From Arthrobacter sp. zg-Y820 (GTDB taxonomy: Bacteria > Actinomycetota > Actinomycetes > Actinomycetales > Micrococcaceae), in NCBI RefSeq assembly GCF_030142155.1, contig NZ_CP126247.1:1-64000 (forward strand): a DNA stretch of 64,000 nt, in the 5' to 3' direction. The notes beneath the pieces are model-generated. The model ran no database searches. It worked only from the letters and a program-made list of their open reading frames with translations, and was not told the DNA's origin. The position numbers were made by a program, and so were the translations under genes. Shown here one piece after another: positions 33,894-42,289 of this stretch; position 1 is the stretch's first letter, and the number at the start of each line of letters is the position of its first letter.

Positions 33894-35294
33894 TTAGCCC
33901 AGCGACGCCAGGCCGAAGATCACTGCCGCTATGGCAAAGCCCATGACGCCGATCAGGGTTTCCAGCACCGTCCACGTTTTCAGCGTGGTCTTCACATCCA
34001 TGCCCATGAAGCGGCCCACCAGCCAGAAACCGGAGTCGTTGACGTGGCTCACCACCACCGAGCCGGCGGCCACGGCGATCACCATGGCGGCGGTCTGGAT
34101 CGTGTTGTAGCCGGCCTCGAGCACGCCCGGGGCGATCAGGGCGGCCGCAGTGGTCAGGGCCACGGTGGCCGAACCCTGGGCAATGCGGAGGATGGCGGCA
34201 ATCAGGAAGCCGGCCAGGATCAGCGGAACGCCCAGATCGCTGAGCACCGAGCCCAGGGCGTCACCGATGCCGGAGGTGCGCAGGACTCCGCCGAACATGC
34301 CGCCGGCGCCGGTGATCAGGATGACTGAGCAGACCGGGCCCAGGGCGGACTCCAGCACCTTTTCAATGGCGGTCTTGGACTCGCCGCGCCGGGTTCCCAG
34401 CACCACGCAGGCCACGAGGAGGGAAATCAGCAGCGCCACCGGCGTTTCCCCCAGGGTGCGCAGGAAAGCGAACCAGGGCTGTTCGGCGGCTTCGGCGGAG
34501 ATTACGCTGGCCGAGGCCAGCGTGTTCAGCCCGGTGTTCAGGAAGATCAGGACCAGGGGCAGCAGCAGGACGGCCACCACGGTGCCGAACTTCGGGGGGT
34601 TCTTGATCTCGTCGCCGTCGATCTCGCCCAGGACCGCGGGCACCGGCAGGACGAACTTCTTGCCGGCCCAGAGACCGAACAGGTAGGACGTGACGTACCA
34701 GGTGGGCAGCGCTACGACGAGGCCCACAAGGAGGACGACGCCGATGTTGGCCTCGAAGAACCCGGAGGCAGTGACGGGGCCGGGGTGCGGGGGCACGAAG
34801 ACGTGCATGACGGAGAAGGCGCCGGCGGCGGGAAGGCCGTAGCGCAGGACGCCGCCGCCGAGGCGGCGGGCCACGGAGAAGATCACCGGAAGCATGACCA
34901 CAAGCCCGGCGTCAAAGAAGATCGGGAAGCCGAAAATCAGGGAGGCGACGCCCAGGGCGAACGGGGCGCGCTTTTCGCCAAAGGCCCGGATGAGGGTCTC
35001 GGCCAGCACCTTGGCGCCGCCGCTGGTTTCCACCAGCCGGCCCAGCATGGCGCCGAGGCCGACAAGCAGGGCAACGGTGGCCAGCGTCGAACCGAAGCCG
35101 CCGGTCAGCACCGTCACCACGCTGCTGGTCGGGATTCCGGTGGCGAAAGCCGTCAGCAGGCTCACCAGGATCAGCGAAACGAACGCGTGCAGGCGCAGCT
35201 TCAGGATCAGGAACAGCAGCAGCGCAATGGCCCCTGCCGCGATCAGGAGGAGAGGGCCCGCACCGAGGGTTTGGGACCAGCCTTCAATTGTCAT
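33894..35294 (-). CDS. gntP: Gluconate permease, GntP family
   Basis: Proton-coupled gluconate importer. 466 residues, about twelve to fourteen transmembrane helices. GntP family stretches: FGFPIFFDAGLVVMLPVIF, HVFVPPHPGPVTASGFFEAN, ITGAGGMFGGVLRTSGIG, RIAQGSATVALTTAAALIAP and VVSHVNDSGFWLVGRFMGM. It follows gntK by 70 bases and is read away from gntR, forming a gluconate uptake and phosphorylation operon. Confidence 0.95.
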   Translation of the reverse strand: MTIEGWSQTLGAGPLLLIAAGAIALLLFLILKLRLHAFVSLILVSLLTAFATGIPTSSVVTVLTGGFGSTLATVALLVGLGAMLGRLVETSGGAKVLAETLIRAFGEKRAPFALGVASLIFGFPIFFDAGLVVMLPVIFSVARRLGGGVLRYGLPAAGAFSVMHVFVPPHPGPVTASGFFEANIGVVLLVGLVVALPTWYVTSYLFGLWAGKKFVLPVPAVLGEIDGDEIKNPPKFGTVVAVLLLPLVLIFLNTGLNTLASASVISAEAAEQPWFAFLRTLGETPVALLISLLVACVVLGTRRGESKTAIEKVLESALGPVCSVILITGAGGMFGGVLRTSGIGDALGSVLSDLGVPLILAGFLIAAILRIAQGSATVALTTAAALIAPGVLEAGYNTIQTAAMVIAVAAGSVVVSHVNDSGFWLVGRFMGMDVKTTLKTWTVLETLIGVMGFAIAAVIFGLASLG

Positions 35295-35363
35295 GGATGT
35301 GCTCCGTTGCTAAATGAGAAACTGCTGCTGGGCGTGGGGCTGCGGCGGCGCCGGAGCCTGGGG

Positions 35364-35882
35364 TCAGTTGCTGGGCAGGTTCAGCCGGGTCAGGATTTCC
35401 GCGGCGATTTCCGCCGGAGGTTTGAGAATGTCGACGACGACGCCCGGCTCGTCCTCGGCCAGCGCCTCCAGGGTGCTGATCTGGGACGGAAGCAGGGAGG
35501 CGGGCATGAAATGCCCGCTGCGGGTCTTCATCCGTTCGCTCAGCACCGCGGCGTCACCGTTGAGATGGATGAAGTGGACCTCGCCGGAGGCGGTGACCAG
35601 GACATCGCGGTAGGCGCGCTTGAGCGCGGAACAGGTGACGATGGTGGATCTTCCGTTGCCGGCCTGGGTGTCCATCCAGTTCCGGATGGAGTCCAGCCAC
35701 GGCCAGCGGTCGTCGTCGTTGAGGGGTGTTCCGGAGGACATCTTGGAAATGTTGGCCTCGGGGTGGAACTCGTCGGCCTCGGCGGCAATCCAGCCCAGGT
35801 GCTCTGACAGCAGCGTGGAGATGGTGGTCTTGCCGGAGCCGGAAACGCCCATGATGACGAGGTGCTGGGGGGTGGGGATCAT
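35364..35882 (-). CDS. gntK: Gluconokinase
   Basis: Phosphorylates gluconate to 6-phosphogluconate. 172 residues with P-loop GVSGSGKTT (12-20), the ADEFHPEANISKMSSG substrate segment, PLNDDDRWPWL and the TCSALKRAYRD motif, all typical of thermoresistant-type gluconokinases. First gene of the gntK-gntP operon, divergent from gntR across a 173-base region with a clear dyad. Its product feeds gnd at 3.3 kb. Confidence 0.95.
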   Translation of the reverse strand: MIPTPQHLVIMGVSGSGKTTISTLLSEHLGWIAAEADEFHPEANISKMSSGTPLNDDDRWPWLDSIRNWMDTQAGNGRSTIVTCSALKRAYRDVLVTASGEVHFIHLNGDAAVLSERMKTRSGHFMPASLLPSQISTLEALAEDEPGVVVDILKPPAEIAAEILTRLNLPSN

Positions 35883-35953
35883 GTTCTCTCCTTGGACGCC
35901 GTTGTCGCCGGAAGCCGGGCTGGCCCCCTCCTAAGTGATCTGAGGACAAAGGT

Positions 35954-35970
35954 ATCACCATATATGTGAT
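35954..35970. promoter_or_regulatory. Candidate GntR operator between gntK and gntR
   Basis: ATCACCATATATGTGAT is a 17-base interrupted palindrome (arms ATCAC/GTGAT) in an AT-rich stretch, 72 bases before gntK and 86 before gntR. Position and symmetry fit the operator of the divergently encoded FadR-type GntR regulator. Confidence 0.65.
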
Positions 35971-36055
35971 TGATAACACCAATGCGCGCTAGGCTTGGTT
36001 TTCGATCCTGCCGTACGGATCGGCAGTCATCCGGGTCAGTATTTAGGGGAACAGC

Positions 36056-36763
36056 ATGGAGCGCAGCTTGCCGCCGCGGGCGGCGGCAGCCGTCATGAAC
36101 GGCGCCATCATCGACGCCATCGGCGCAGACATCATTGCCGGCGTACTCCTGCCCGGAGCCCGGCTGACACTGGAGGGCCTGCAAGAGGAATTCGGTGTGT
36201 CGCGCACCGTGGTGCGGGACTGCATGCGGATCCTGGAAGCTCTGAATCTGGTCTACTCCAAGCGCCGGATCGGCATTGTGGTCCAGGAGCCGTCCCACTG
36301 GAACTGGTTTGATTCCCGGATCATCCGCTGGCGCCTGAACGGGCCGGGACGGGATGACCAGTACCGGACCCTGACCGAGCTGCGGGTGGCAGTGGAACCG
36401 ATGGCGGCCTGCGGCGCCGCCCGGCACGCCGGCGAGGAGGACCGCAAGGCCCTGGTGGAGCTTGCCGCGCGCATGCGGCTGCTCGGTGAAGAAGGGCGGT
36501 TGGACGCCTTCCTCGCCGCGGACATCGCCTTCCATACCCTGCTGCTGCGCACCAGCGGCAACGAAATGTTTGCATCCCTTGACGCCGTGGTGGCGGAAGT
36601 GCTGACCGGACGGACCAAGCAGGGCCTGATGCCCGACCATCCCCGCGAAGTGGCGCTGCAGGGCCACGAGCGGGTGGCGCGGGCCGTGGCCGACGGGAAC
36701 GGCGACGAGGCGATGTTCCAGATGACGGAGCTGCTCGAAGAAGTCCGCAACGCAGTGGCGTAG
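36056..36763 (+). CDS. gntR: GntR family regulator, FadR/FCD subfamily, of gluconate genes
   Basis: 235 residues. N-terminal winged helix (about 15-80) has LEGLQEEFGVSRTVVRDCMRIL; the all-helical FCD effector domain follows with the metal-ligand pattern DIAFHTLLL and GHERVARAVADGNGDEA. The divergent position to gntK-gntP makes it the likely gluconate or 6-phosphogluconate-responsive repressor. A long-stem terminator separates it from the convergent dps. Confidence 0.92.
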   Translation: MERSLPPRAAAAVMNGAIIDAIGADIIAGVLLPGARLTLEGLQEEFGVSRTVVRDCMRILEALNLVYSKRRIGIVVQEPSHWNWFDSRIIRWRLNGPGRDDQYRTLTELRVAVEPMAACGAARHAGEEDRKALVELAARMRLLGEEGRLDAFLAADIAFHTLLLRTSGNEMFASLDAVVAEVLTGRTKQGLMPDHPREVALQGHERVARAVADGNGDEAMFQMTELLEEVRNAVA

Positions 36764-36791
36764 GCCAAAACCCGCCCGCCCGCCCAGACGG

Positions 36792-36829
36792 CAGCGGCCG
36801 GCCTTCCCGCAGGGGAAGGCCGGCCGCTG
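36792..36829. terminator. Bidirectional terminator between gntR and dps
   Basis: A perfect 17-bp stem from CAGCGGCCGGCCTTCCC (36792-36808) to its complement (36813-36829), loop GCAG. It ends 25 bases before the dps stop. Confidence 0.88.
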
Positions 36830-36853
36830 GTCCGACGCTGATGCCGGATGTGC

Positions 36854-37351
36854 CTATACGGTTGCCTGCGAGTTGGCGTGCTTGGGGGTGACCACCGAGG
36901 CGGTGGGCTTGACGTTTTCGGCATTCACCATCCAGGCATACTGTTCCAGCTTGCTGATGAAGCCGTGCAGGATATCCGCGGTGGTGGGATCTTCCTCATC
37001 CACCTGGTCGTGGACCTTCCGCATGGTTCCAACAGTGGCTTCCAGCAGCGCGACCGTCAGGTCCACGGTGTCCTTGGTGTCCACCAGTCCGGCGGGGAAG
37101 GGAGCAAGCGAGGTGCCCGCGGACACGGCAACGCTCCGGCCGTCCGGAACAGCCTCAAGGGCGCGCATGCGCTCGGCCAGCTCATCGGCGAACAGGCGGG
37201 CATCTTCGATGATTTCATCGAGCTGCAGGTGAAGGTCGCGGAAGTTCTTGCCCACAACGTTCCAGTGTGCCTGCTTGCCCTGCAGGTGCAGTTCGATGAG
37301 GTCCACGAGGACGGCCTGCAGATTGGTGGTCAGTTCTTTAGAAGCCTTCAC
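36854..37351 (-). CDS. dps: Dps family DNA-binding ferritin-like protein
   Basis: Dodecameric iron-storage and oxidative-stress protein. 165 residues. Inter-subunit ferroxidase ligands are visible: His29 in KQAHWNVVG, His41, Asp45 and Glu49 in LHLQLDEIIED. The C-terminal tail is short with few lysines, so direct DNA binding is uncertain. A DtxR/IdeR-like dyad lies about 90 bases upstream at 37441-37459, consistent with iron control. Confidence 0.94.
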   Translation of the reverse strand: MKASKELTTNLQAVLVDLIELHLQGKQAHWNVVGKNFRDLHLQLDEIIEDARLFADELAERMRALEAVPDGRSVAVSAGTSLAPFPAGLVDTKDTVDLTVALLEATVGTMRKVHDQVDEEDPTTADILHGFISKLEQYAWMVNAENVKPTASVVTPKHANSQATV

Positions 37352-37440
37352 GTTTCCTCCAATAGTGACGAAAAATGTTGCCGAAAGACGCCTGCGCAGT
37401 CCGCTTCCCGGGACCGGGACGAGCCGCCGCAGCCGCCAAC

Positions 37441-37459
37441 CTAAGTAAGCTTACCTTCT
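37441..37459. promoter_or_regulatory. Possible DtxR/IdeR-like iron box upstream of dps
   Basis: CTAAGTAAGCTTACCTTCT contains the perfect palindrome GTAAGCTTAC (37445-37454) and matches 11 of 19 positions of the IdeR consensus TTAGGTTAGSCTAACCTAA, mainly in the core. It lies between dps and the divergent SRPBCC gene. Confidence 0.4.
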
Positions 37460-37599
37460 GGTTGAACTCCGCGGGCCCGTTGGGTAGCGTGAGGTGCCGG
37501 GCCGCAGAATTACGTCCGCCAGGCACAAACCGGGCAACCGCTGTCCGACGTACGCACGATAGCCGAATAATGCAGGATCCGACTACCGGAGGGACCTCC

Positions 37600-38169
37600 A
37601 TGACCACCGTAGAAGAATCAGTTGACGTTGCTGTGCCCGTATCCGCTGCGTATAACCAGTGGACGCAGTTTGAATCATTTCCGCAGTTTATGGGTGGCGT
37701 TGAATCAATAACCCAGGTTTCCGAAACACGAAACCACTGGATCACTAAAATCGGCGGGGTGGAACGTGTTTTCGACACGGAAATCACCGAACAGCATCCG
37801 GACGAGCGCGTCGCCTGGAAGAGCACCGACGGGACCTCCCACGCCGGAGTGGTGACTTTCCACCGGCTGGGGGACTCGGAAACCCGTGTCAGCGTCCAGC
37901 TGGACTGGGATCCGGAGACCTTCATCGAGAAGGTGGGGTCCGTCGTCGGGGCAGACGACCGCCAGGTGAAGTCCGACCTCAAGCGTTTCAAGGAGTTCAT
38001 CGAGGGCCAGGGAGCGGCGACCGGCGCCTGGCGCGGCAACATTGACGCCCCGCCGTCGGCGACTGCGGCAGCCCCGACCTCCACCTCGACGTCCGGGCTG
38101 GCAGCGGCGCCCGAGTCTGATCCCGCCATGGATGATCCGGAATCCGGCGGTCCGCGCGCCGGGTTCTAG
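37600..38169 (+). CDS. SRPBCC family protein (polyketide cyclase/dehydrase-like)
   Basis: 189 residues. The first 145 form a START-like SRPBCC fold: VDVAVPVSAAYNQWTQFESF, FMGGVESITQV, ITEQHPDERVAWKS and the SDLKRFKEFIEGQG helix. The rest is a disordered Ala/Ser/Thr/Pro tail. ATG 37600 has CGGAGGG upstream; the longer frame is not conserved. Members bind hydrophobic ligands; the ligand here is unknown. Confidence 0.85.
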   Translation: MTTVEESVDVAVPVSAAYNQWTQFESFPQFMGGVESITQVSETRNHWITKIGGVERVFDTEITEQHPDERVAWKSTDGTSHAGVVTFHRLGDSETRVSVQLDWDPETFIEKVGSVVGADDRQVKSDLKRFKEFIEGQGAATGAWRGNIDAPPSATAAAPTSTSTSGLAAAPESDPAMDDPESGGPRAGF

Positions 38170-38191
38170 CCGGCGCGGGACGGATGGCGGT

Positions 38192-38209
38192 GCCGGACCC
38201 CGGTCCGGC
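38192..38209. terminator. Hairpin between convergent genes
   Basis: GCCGGACC-CC-GGTCCGGC is a perfect 8-bp dyad between the SRPBCC and FAD/Rieske genes. A second dyad (CCGGCCTGA 38205-38213 with TCAGGCCGG 38237-38245) overlaps it, so the two are alternative folds. Confidence 0.55.
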
Positions 38210-38236
38210 CTGACGCACAGCCCGAAAGGCCGTGCA

Positions 38237-39721
38237 TCAGGCCGGATCCAGGCCCCGGACCGCGGGGCCTTCCAGCAGTTTCCCGTCAGCGGCAAAGCGG
38301 GAGCCGTGCAGCGGACAGTCCCATGATGCCTCGGCGTCGTTCCAGGACAGCACTCCGGCCAGGTGCGGGCAGACTGCCGAAACCCGGGAGACTTCGCCGT
38401 TGACCGTGCAAACGCCCACCGGCTTCGCCTTTCGGCGCACGACTTTCCCCTGGCCTTCGGGCGGAGCGGCCTGATCCGTGCCGGCCATCGAGGAGGCCCA
38501 GCCCGCCAGCATCTCCAGCCCCACTTCAGCGTTGTCCCGCGCGGCGCTGAGCACATCCCGGGAGGAGAGCTTCGGCGAATACCAGTTCCGCGTCCGGCTG
38601 TCCTCGGCGGCGGGCGCCATTGCCTCGGCCAGGACCAAGGCGGCAGCGACGGCATTCGTCATGCCCCACTTGTTGAAGCCGGTGGCGGCAAAAATGCTGC
38701 CGTCCCCGAACGGCACCTGCCCCACATAGGGCAGGCCGGCAGCCGGTTCGTAGTCCTGGGCGGACCAGGAGTAGGCAGGGGATGAGACGGCGAAGTGGTT
38801 CCGCGTCCAGCCGGCCAGATCATCCACCAGCGCCTGCGGGTGCGGATGGCGTCCGACGGCGTGTCCGTTGCCGCCTGAAATGAGGTAATCAGTGCCTTCG
38901 ACCCGCGCGGTGCGCAGCGAACGGGAGGGTGAATCGATGGACAGATACATTCCCTGCGGAACGTCTCCCGTGACCGGGTGGGCCATCGCGTAGGACCGCA
39001 GCGGCAGGAGCCGGGCAAAATATCCGCCGCGGTCCAGGACCGGGATGCCGGTGGCCAGCACCAGATGCTGGGCGGACACCGAGCCGGAGGACGTGATGAC
39101 GCGGACCCGGTTTCCGGAGGCGGTGCCGGCTCCGGTGACGCGGACACCCTGGACCAGGGTTCCGCCCTGTGCGCGGAACTCCGCGGCGAGCGAAGCCAGT
39201 GCCTGGAGCGGATGAATCTGCGCCTGTCCGGCGAGCTCCAGGGCACCGGAGACGGCAAACGGCAGCTCGGTGTCCCGGGTCATCCGCACCGCAAGGCCCG
39301 CGGCGGTGGCCGCCGACAGCTCCTTGTCCAAACTTCGCCGGCCGCCGTCGCCCAGCGCATAGGTGTACGCGGTGCGGATGTCGTGGTCGACGTCGTGTTC
39401 CCGGCAGAATTCCAGCAGCCAGTCCTGCCCGGCCCGGTTGGCTTCCACGTAGTCCCGGACGCCGTCGGGCCCCTGATGGGAGGCGATGCGTGACAGCTGC
39501 AGTCCTTGGAGCAGGGACAGTTTTGCCGTGGTGTTTCCGGAGGTGACGGCTCCGGCCTGCCTGGCCTCCAGCACGGCAACTTTTTGGCCGCGGCGGGCCA
39601 GGAGCAGGGCGGTGGTGAGCCCGGTCAGGCCGGCGCCGGCCACCACGGTGTCATAGGACCCGCCGGGCACAAACGCATCGGCGGAGATGGACGGGGCGCT
39701 GGCCAGCCACAGCGATTCCAT
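38237..39721 (-). CDS. FAD-dependent oxidoreductase with C-terminal Rieske [2Fe-2S] domain
   Basis: 494 residues from ATG 39721 (MESLWLASAP). The N-terminal DAO-type FAD fold starts TVVAGAGLTGLTTALLLARR. The C-terminal 90 residues are a Rieske domain: CTVNGEVSRVSAVCPHLAG with ligands CPH and then CPLHGS about 19 residues later. The fused flavin and iron-sulfur centres suggest electron transfer within one chain. It is the second gene after an SDR gene (two-base gap), so both are one transcript. The substrate is unknown. Confidence 0.88.
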   Translation of the reverse strand: MESLWLASAPSISADAFVPGGSYDTVVAGAGLTGLTTALLLARRGQKVAVLEARQAGAVTSGNTTAKLSLLQGLQLSRIASHQGPDGVRDYVEANRAGQDWLLEFCREHDVDHDIRTAYTYALGDGGRRSLDKELSAATAAGLAVRMTRDTELPFAVSGALELAGQAQIHPLQALASLAAEFRAQGGTLVQGVRVTGAGTASGNRVRVITSSGSVSAQHLVLATGIPVLDRGGYFARLLPLRSYAMAHPVTGDVPQGMYLSIDSPSRSLRTARVEGTDYLISGGNGHAVGRHPHPQALVDDLAGWTRNHFAVSSPAYSWSAQDYEPAAGLPYVGQVPFGDGSIFAATGFNKWGMTNAVAAALVLAEAMAPAAEDSRTRNWYSPKLSSRDVLSAARDNAEVGLEMLAGWASSMAGTDQAAPPEGQGKVVRRKAKPVGVCTVNGEVSRVSAVCPHLAGVLSWNDAEASWDCPLHGSRFAADGKLLEGPAVRGLDPA

Positions 39722-39723
39722 GG

Positions 39724-40521
39724 TCAGGCTTCCAACCAATCGGTGGAGGTGATGTGCGAGCCGCCCTGCGGTCCCATCTGCAGCATTCCGCCGTCCACAG
39801 GCCAGGAAGCGCCGGTGACGTAGCTGGCCGCGGGGGAGGCGAGAAAGGCCACGACGGCGGCGATTTCCCGGGCATCCCCGGGCCGGCCCAGCGGGATGCC
39901 GGGGCGGTCGGTCCGGTGCGGATCCTCGTTGTGCTGGCCGGTCATGGGGGTGGCGATCTCGCCGGGGGCCACGGAGTTCACGGTGATGCCGTAGCGGCCC
40001 AGTTCCAGCGCCATGACCTTCATCAGGCCGCCCAATCCGTGCTTGGAGGCCGTGTAGGCTGCCGACCCCACCCGCGGCTGTGTTTCGTGGACGCTGGTCA
40101 CCGCAATCAGCCGTCCCTCCTCACCGGCCTCCACCATTGTCCGGGCGGCGTGCTGCAGGCAGACGAAAGCCCCGTTGAGGTTGGTGTCCAGGGTCTGCAT
40201 CCAGGTTTTGTAGTCCAGATCCAGAAAGGGCGTCCCGTCCCCGGCGCCGGCATTGTTGACAAACACCTGCAGGGAGCCCAAATCCTGCACCAGCTGGTCG
40301 ATGACCCGGCCGCAGCCGGGCAGGTCTGTGGTGTCCAGCTGGGCCGTGAAGGCCCGCCGGCCGTGCGACCGCACCTCGTCCGCGGTTTCCTTCGCCCCCT
40401 CTTCATCCGTGTGCCAGGTGATGCCGACATCGAGCCCGGCCGCCGCCAGTGCGACGGCGGTGGCCCGGCCGATCCCGGAGTCCGAGCCGGTGACGATTGC
40501 GGTGCGCGGGGTGAAAACCAT
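39724..40521 (-). CDS. Short-chain dehydrogenase/reductase (SDR)
   Basis: NAD(P)-dependent oxidoreductase, 265 residues from ATG 40521 (MVFTPRTAIVTGSDSGIG) preceded by GGAAGG. Classical SDR motifs: TGSDSGIG cofactor loop, NNAG, catalytic Ser in TSVHET, Tyr-x3-Lys in AAYTASKHG, and PG after VNSVA. The C terminus PVDGGMLQMGPQG resembles glucose-1-dehydrogenase-like SDRs. Co-transcribed with the FAD/Rieske gene; substrate unknown. Confidence 0.9.
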   Translation of the reverse strand: MVFTPRTAIVTGSDSGIGRATAVALAAAGLDVGITWHTDEEGAKETADEVRSHGRRAFTAQLDTTDLPGCGRVIDQLVQDLGSLQVFVNNAGAGDGTPFLDLDYKTWMQTLDTNLNGAFVCLQHAARTMVEAGEEGRLIAVTSVHETQPRVGSAAYTASKHGLGGLMKVMALELGRYGITVNSVAPGEIATPMTGQHNEDPHRTDRPGIPLGRPGDAREIAAVVAFLASPAASYVTGASWPVDGGMLQMGPQGGSHITSTDWLEA

Positions 40522-40572
40522 GACTGCCTTCCCTTTCAACCAGTGGTACTAAGCATGCTTCCCATGTTCGGG

Positions 40573-40599
40573 CCATTGTGCAATGGTTGAAGAACCATT
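40573..40599. promoter_or_regulatory. Overlapping alternative hairpins upstream of DUF4383 gene
   Basis: CCATTG-TG-CAATGG (40573-40586) and AATGGTT-GAAG-AACCATT (40582-40599) share the bases 40582-40586, so only one can form at a time. They lie 76-102 bases before the DUF4383 start and 52 bases before the SDR start on the other strand. Confidence 0.45.
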
Positions 40600-40674
40600 C
40601 CTCGCGGGGAATACTTCCGGGGAATCTATGTCCTGAGCGTCATCGGCCGCGGCCGCAAGGCAAAGGAGACCACC

Positions 40675-41136
40675 ATGTCCTATCCCACCAGCGGCCGGTC
40701 ACTCCGCCGCACCAACGCCCAGCGGGCGTCCTGGTATTTCGGTTTTATTTTCATCGTTATCGGTGTTTTGGGTTTTGTTCCGGGAATTACCTCCAATTAT
40801 GAAGCGCTGTATTTCTCCGGGCACACATCGGAGGCGGTCCTGCTCGGCGTTTTCCAGGTTTCCATCCTGCACAACATCGTGCACCTCCTTTTTGGGTTTC
40901 TCGGGCTCATTATGGCCAGGACCAACAGCCTGGCCCGGCTCTATCTTCTTGGAGGCGGAGCGGTCTACCTGCTCCTGTTCATCTACGGACTGATCGTTCC
41001 CCATCATTCCGAGGCGAACTTCGTACCGCTGAACACGGCGGACAACTGGCTGCACCTGGTTCTGGGCGTCGTCATGGTCGGGTTGGGCCTGCTGTTCGGC
41101 ACGCGTTCGGCGCCGGGCCGAACATCCCCGGCCTAA
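40675..41136 (+). CDS. DUF4383 domain-containing membrane protein
   Basis: 153 residues, four transmembrane helices. The DUF4383 pattern is clear: GFIFIVIGVLGFVPGIT, VSILHNIVHLLFGFLGL and a C-terminal NWLHLVLGVVMVGLGL, with conserved His residues in HNIVH and WLH. Family members are common in actinobacteria and lack a known function. ATG 40675 follows AAAGGAGA. Confidence 0.9.
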   Translation: MSYPTSGRSLRRTNAQRASWYFGFIFIVIGVLGFVPGITSNYEALYFSGHTSEAVLLGVFQVSILHNIVHLLFGFLGLIMARTNSLARLYLLGGGAVYLLLFIYGLIVPHHSEANFVPLNTADNWLHLVLGVVMVGLGLLFGTRSAPGRTSPA

Positions 41137-41254
41137 CGTGGCGCGAGCACGGCGAGGAAGAGGATTCCGCCCCGGAAAACTGGCAAACTGGGGAGAAAGT
41201 TCTCTACAACGCACCTTGGGCAGGCTGTAAACCGATCCTTGGAGTAAGGAAACG

Positions 41255-42289
41255 GTGGACACCTTCTCTCTCCCGGAGGCTGATTTTGGCGCGCAGGAAG
41301 TGCCGGGGCTGCCGGAGCTTTCCCAACGGGCAGCTGCCGTTCGGGGATGCGCGTCCGCAGGGCTGACCCTTGCCGAGGAACTCGCTGCCGCAGCACCGTA
41401 TCCCGGGCAGGGCCGAACAAAACGGCTGTGGTCCATTCTTGCCACCGTTGCCGCCGCCGACCTGACCGCCGCCCGCAGCGTGGAGCCGCATTTGGACGCC
41501 CTGGCCATCCTGGAGCAGGCGGGAACTGCCGCCGATCCCGGAATCTGGGGAGTGTTTGCCGCCGAGGGCCCGGGAACCGCACTCACCGCGACACCGGTGG
41601 CCGGCGGCTGGGAGCTCTCCGGCCGCAAGCCCTGGTGCTCCCTCGCCTCCAGCCTCGACCACGCGGTGGTCACCGCGCATACCGGAGCGGGCCGCCGCCG
41701 GGCGTTTGCCGTGGACCTGCGCCAGGCTGCCGTAACCCCGGTGCCGGGAACCTGGATCAGCCGCGGATTGGCCGATGTGGACAGCGGGCCGGTGGACTTC
41801 GCCAGCGCCGCTGCCCGTCCGGTTGGCGACGACAACTGGTATCTCAGGCGGCCGGGCTTTGCCTGGGGCGGCATCGGCGTCGCGGCCTGCTGGTACGGCG
41901 GGGCGGCGGGGGTGGCGCGCAGGATGTTCGCGGCAGCGCAGGAGCGGGAACCGGATCAGATCGCCCACCTGCTGCTGGGCCGGGCCGATGCGCGGCTGCA
42001 GGCGGCGCGGGCCGCCCTGGATTCCGCGGCCGCTGCGGTTGATGCCGGCCGGGCCGAAGGCCGGGACGGAGCCCTGCTCGCCCAGCGGGTGCGGGGCATT
42101 GTGGCCGACGCCGCCGCGGAAGTCCTGACGCTGGCCGACCACGGTCTGGGGCCGGGTCCGCTGGCCCTGGAAGAGGACCACGCCCGTCGAACCGCCGACC
42201 TGAGGATTTACCTCCGCCAGCACCACGCCGAGCGTGATTTCGCCGCGCTCGGCCGGTCCCTGCTCCAGGGCGGGGGAGCCCCCTGGTGA
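41255..42289 (+). CDS. Acyl-CoA dehydrogenase-like protein
   Basis: 344 residues, shorter than the usual 380. It has the middle-domain WELSGRKPWCSLASSLDHAVV beta region and a C-terminal helical domain, but the canonical catalytic glutamate segment is not evident, so it may act on an unusual acyl carrier or be non-canonical. First gene of a three-gene operon: its stop overlaps the next GTG (GTGA). GTG start at 41255 with AAGGAA upstream. Function within the cassette is inferred to be acyl-chain modification. Confidence 0.78.
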   Translation: MDTFSLPEADFGAQEVPGLPELSQRAAAVRGCASAGLTLAEELAAAAPYPGQGRTKRLWSILATVAAADLTAARSVEPHLDALAILEQAGTAADPGIWGVFAAEGPGTALTATPVAGGWELSGRKPWCSLASSLDHAVVTAHTGAGRRRAFAVDLRQAAVTPVPGTWISRGLADVDSGPVDFASAAARPVGDDNWYLRRPGFAWGGIGVAACWYGGAAGVARRMFAAAQEREPDQIAHLLLGRADARLQAARAALDSAAAAVDAGRAEGRDGALLAQRVRGIVADAAAEVLTLADHGLGPGPLALEEDHARRTADLRIYLRQHHAERDFAALGRSLLQGGGAPW

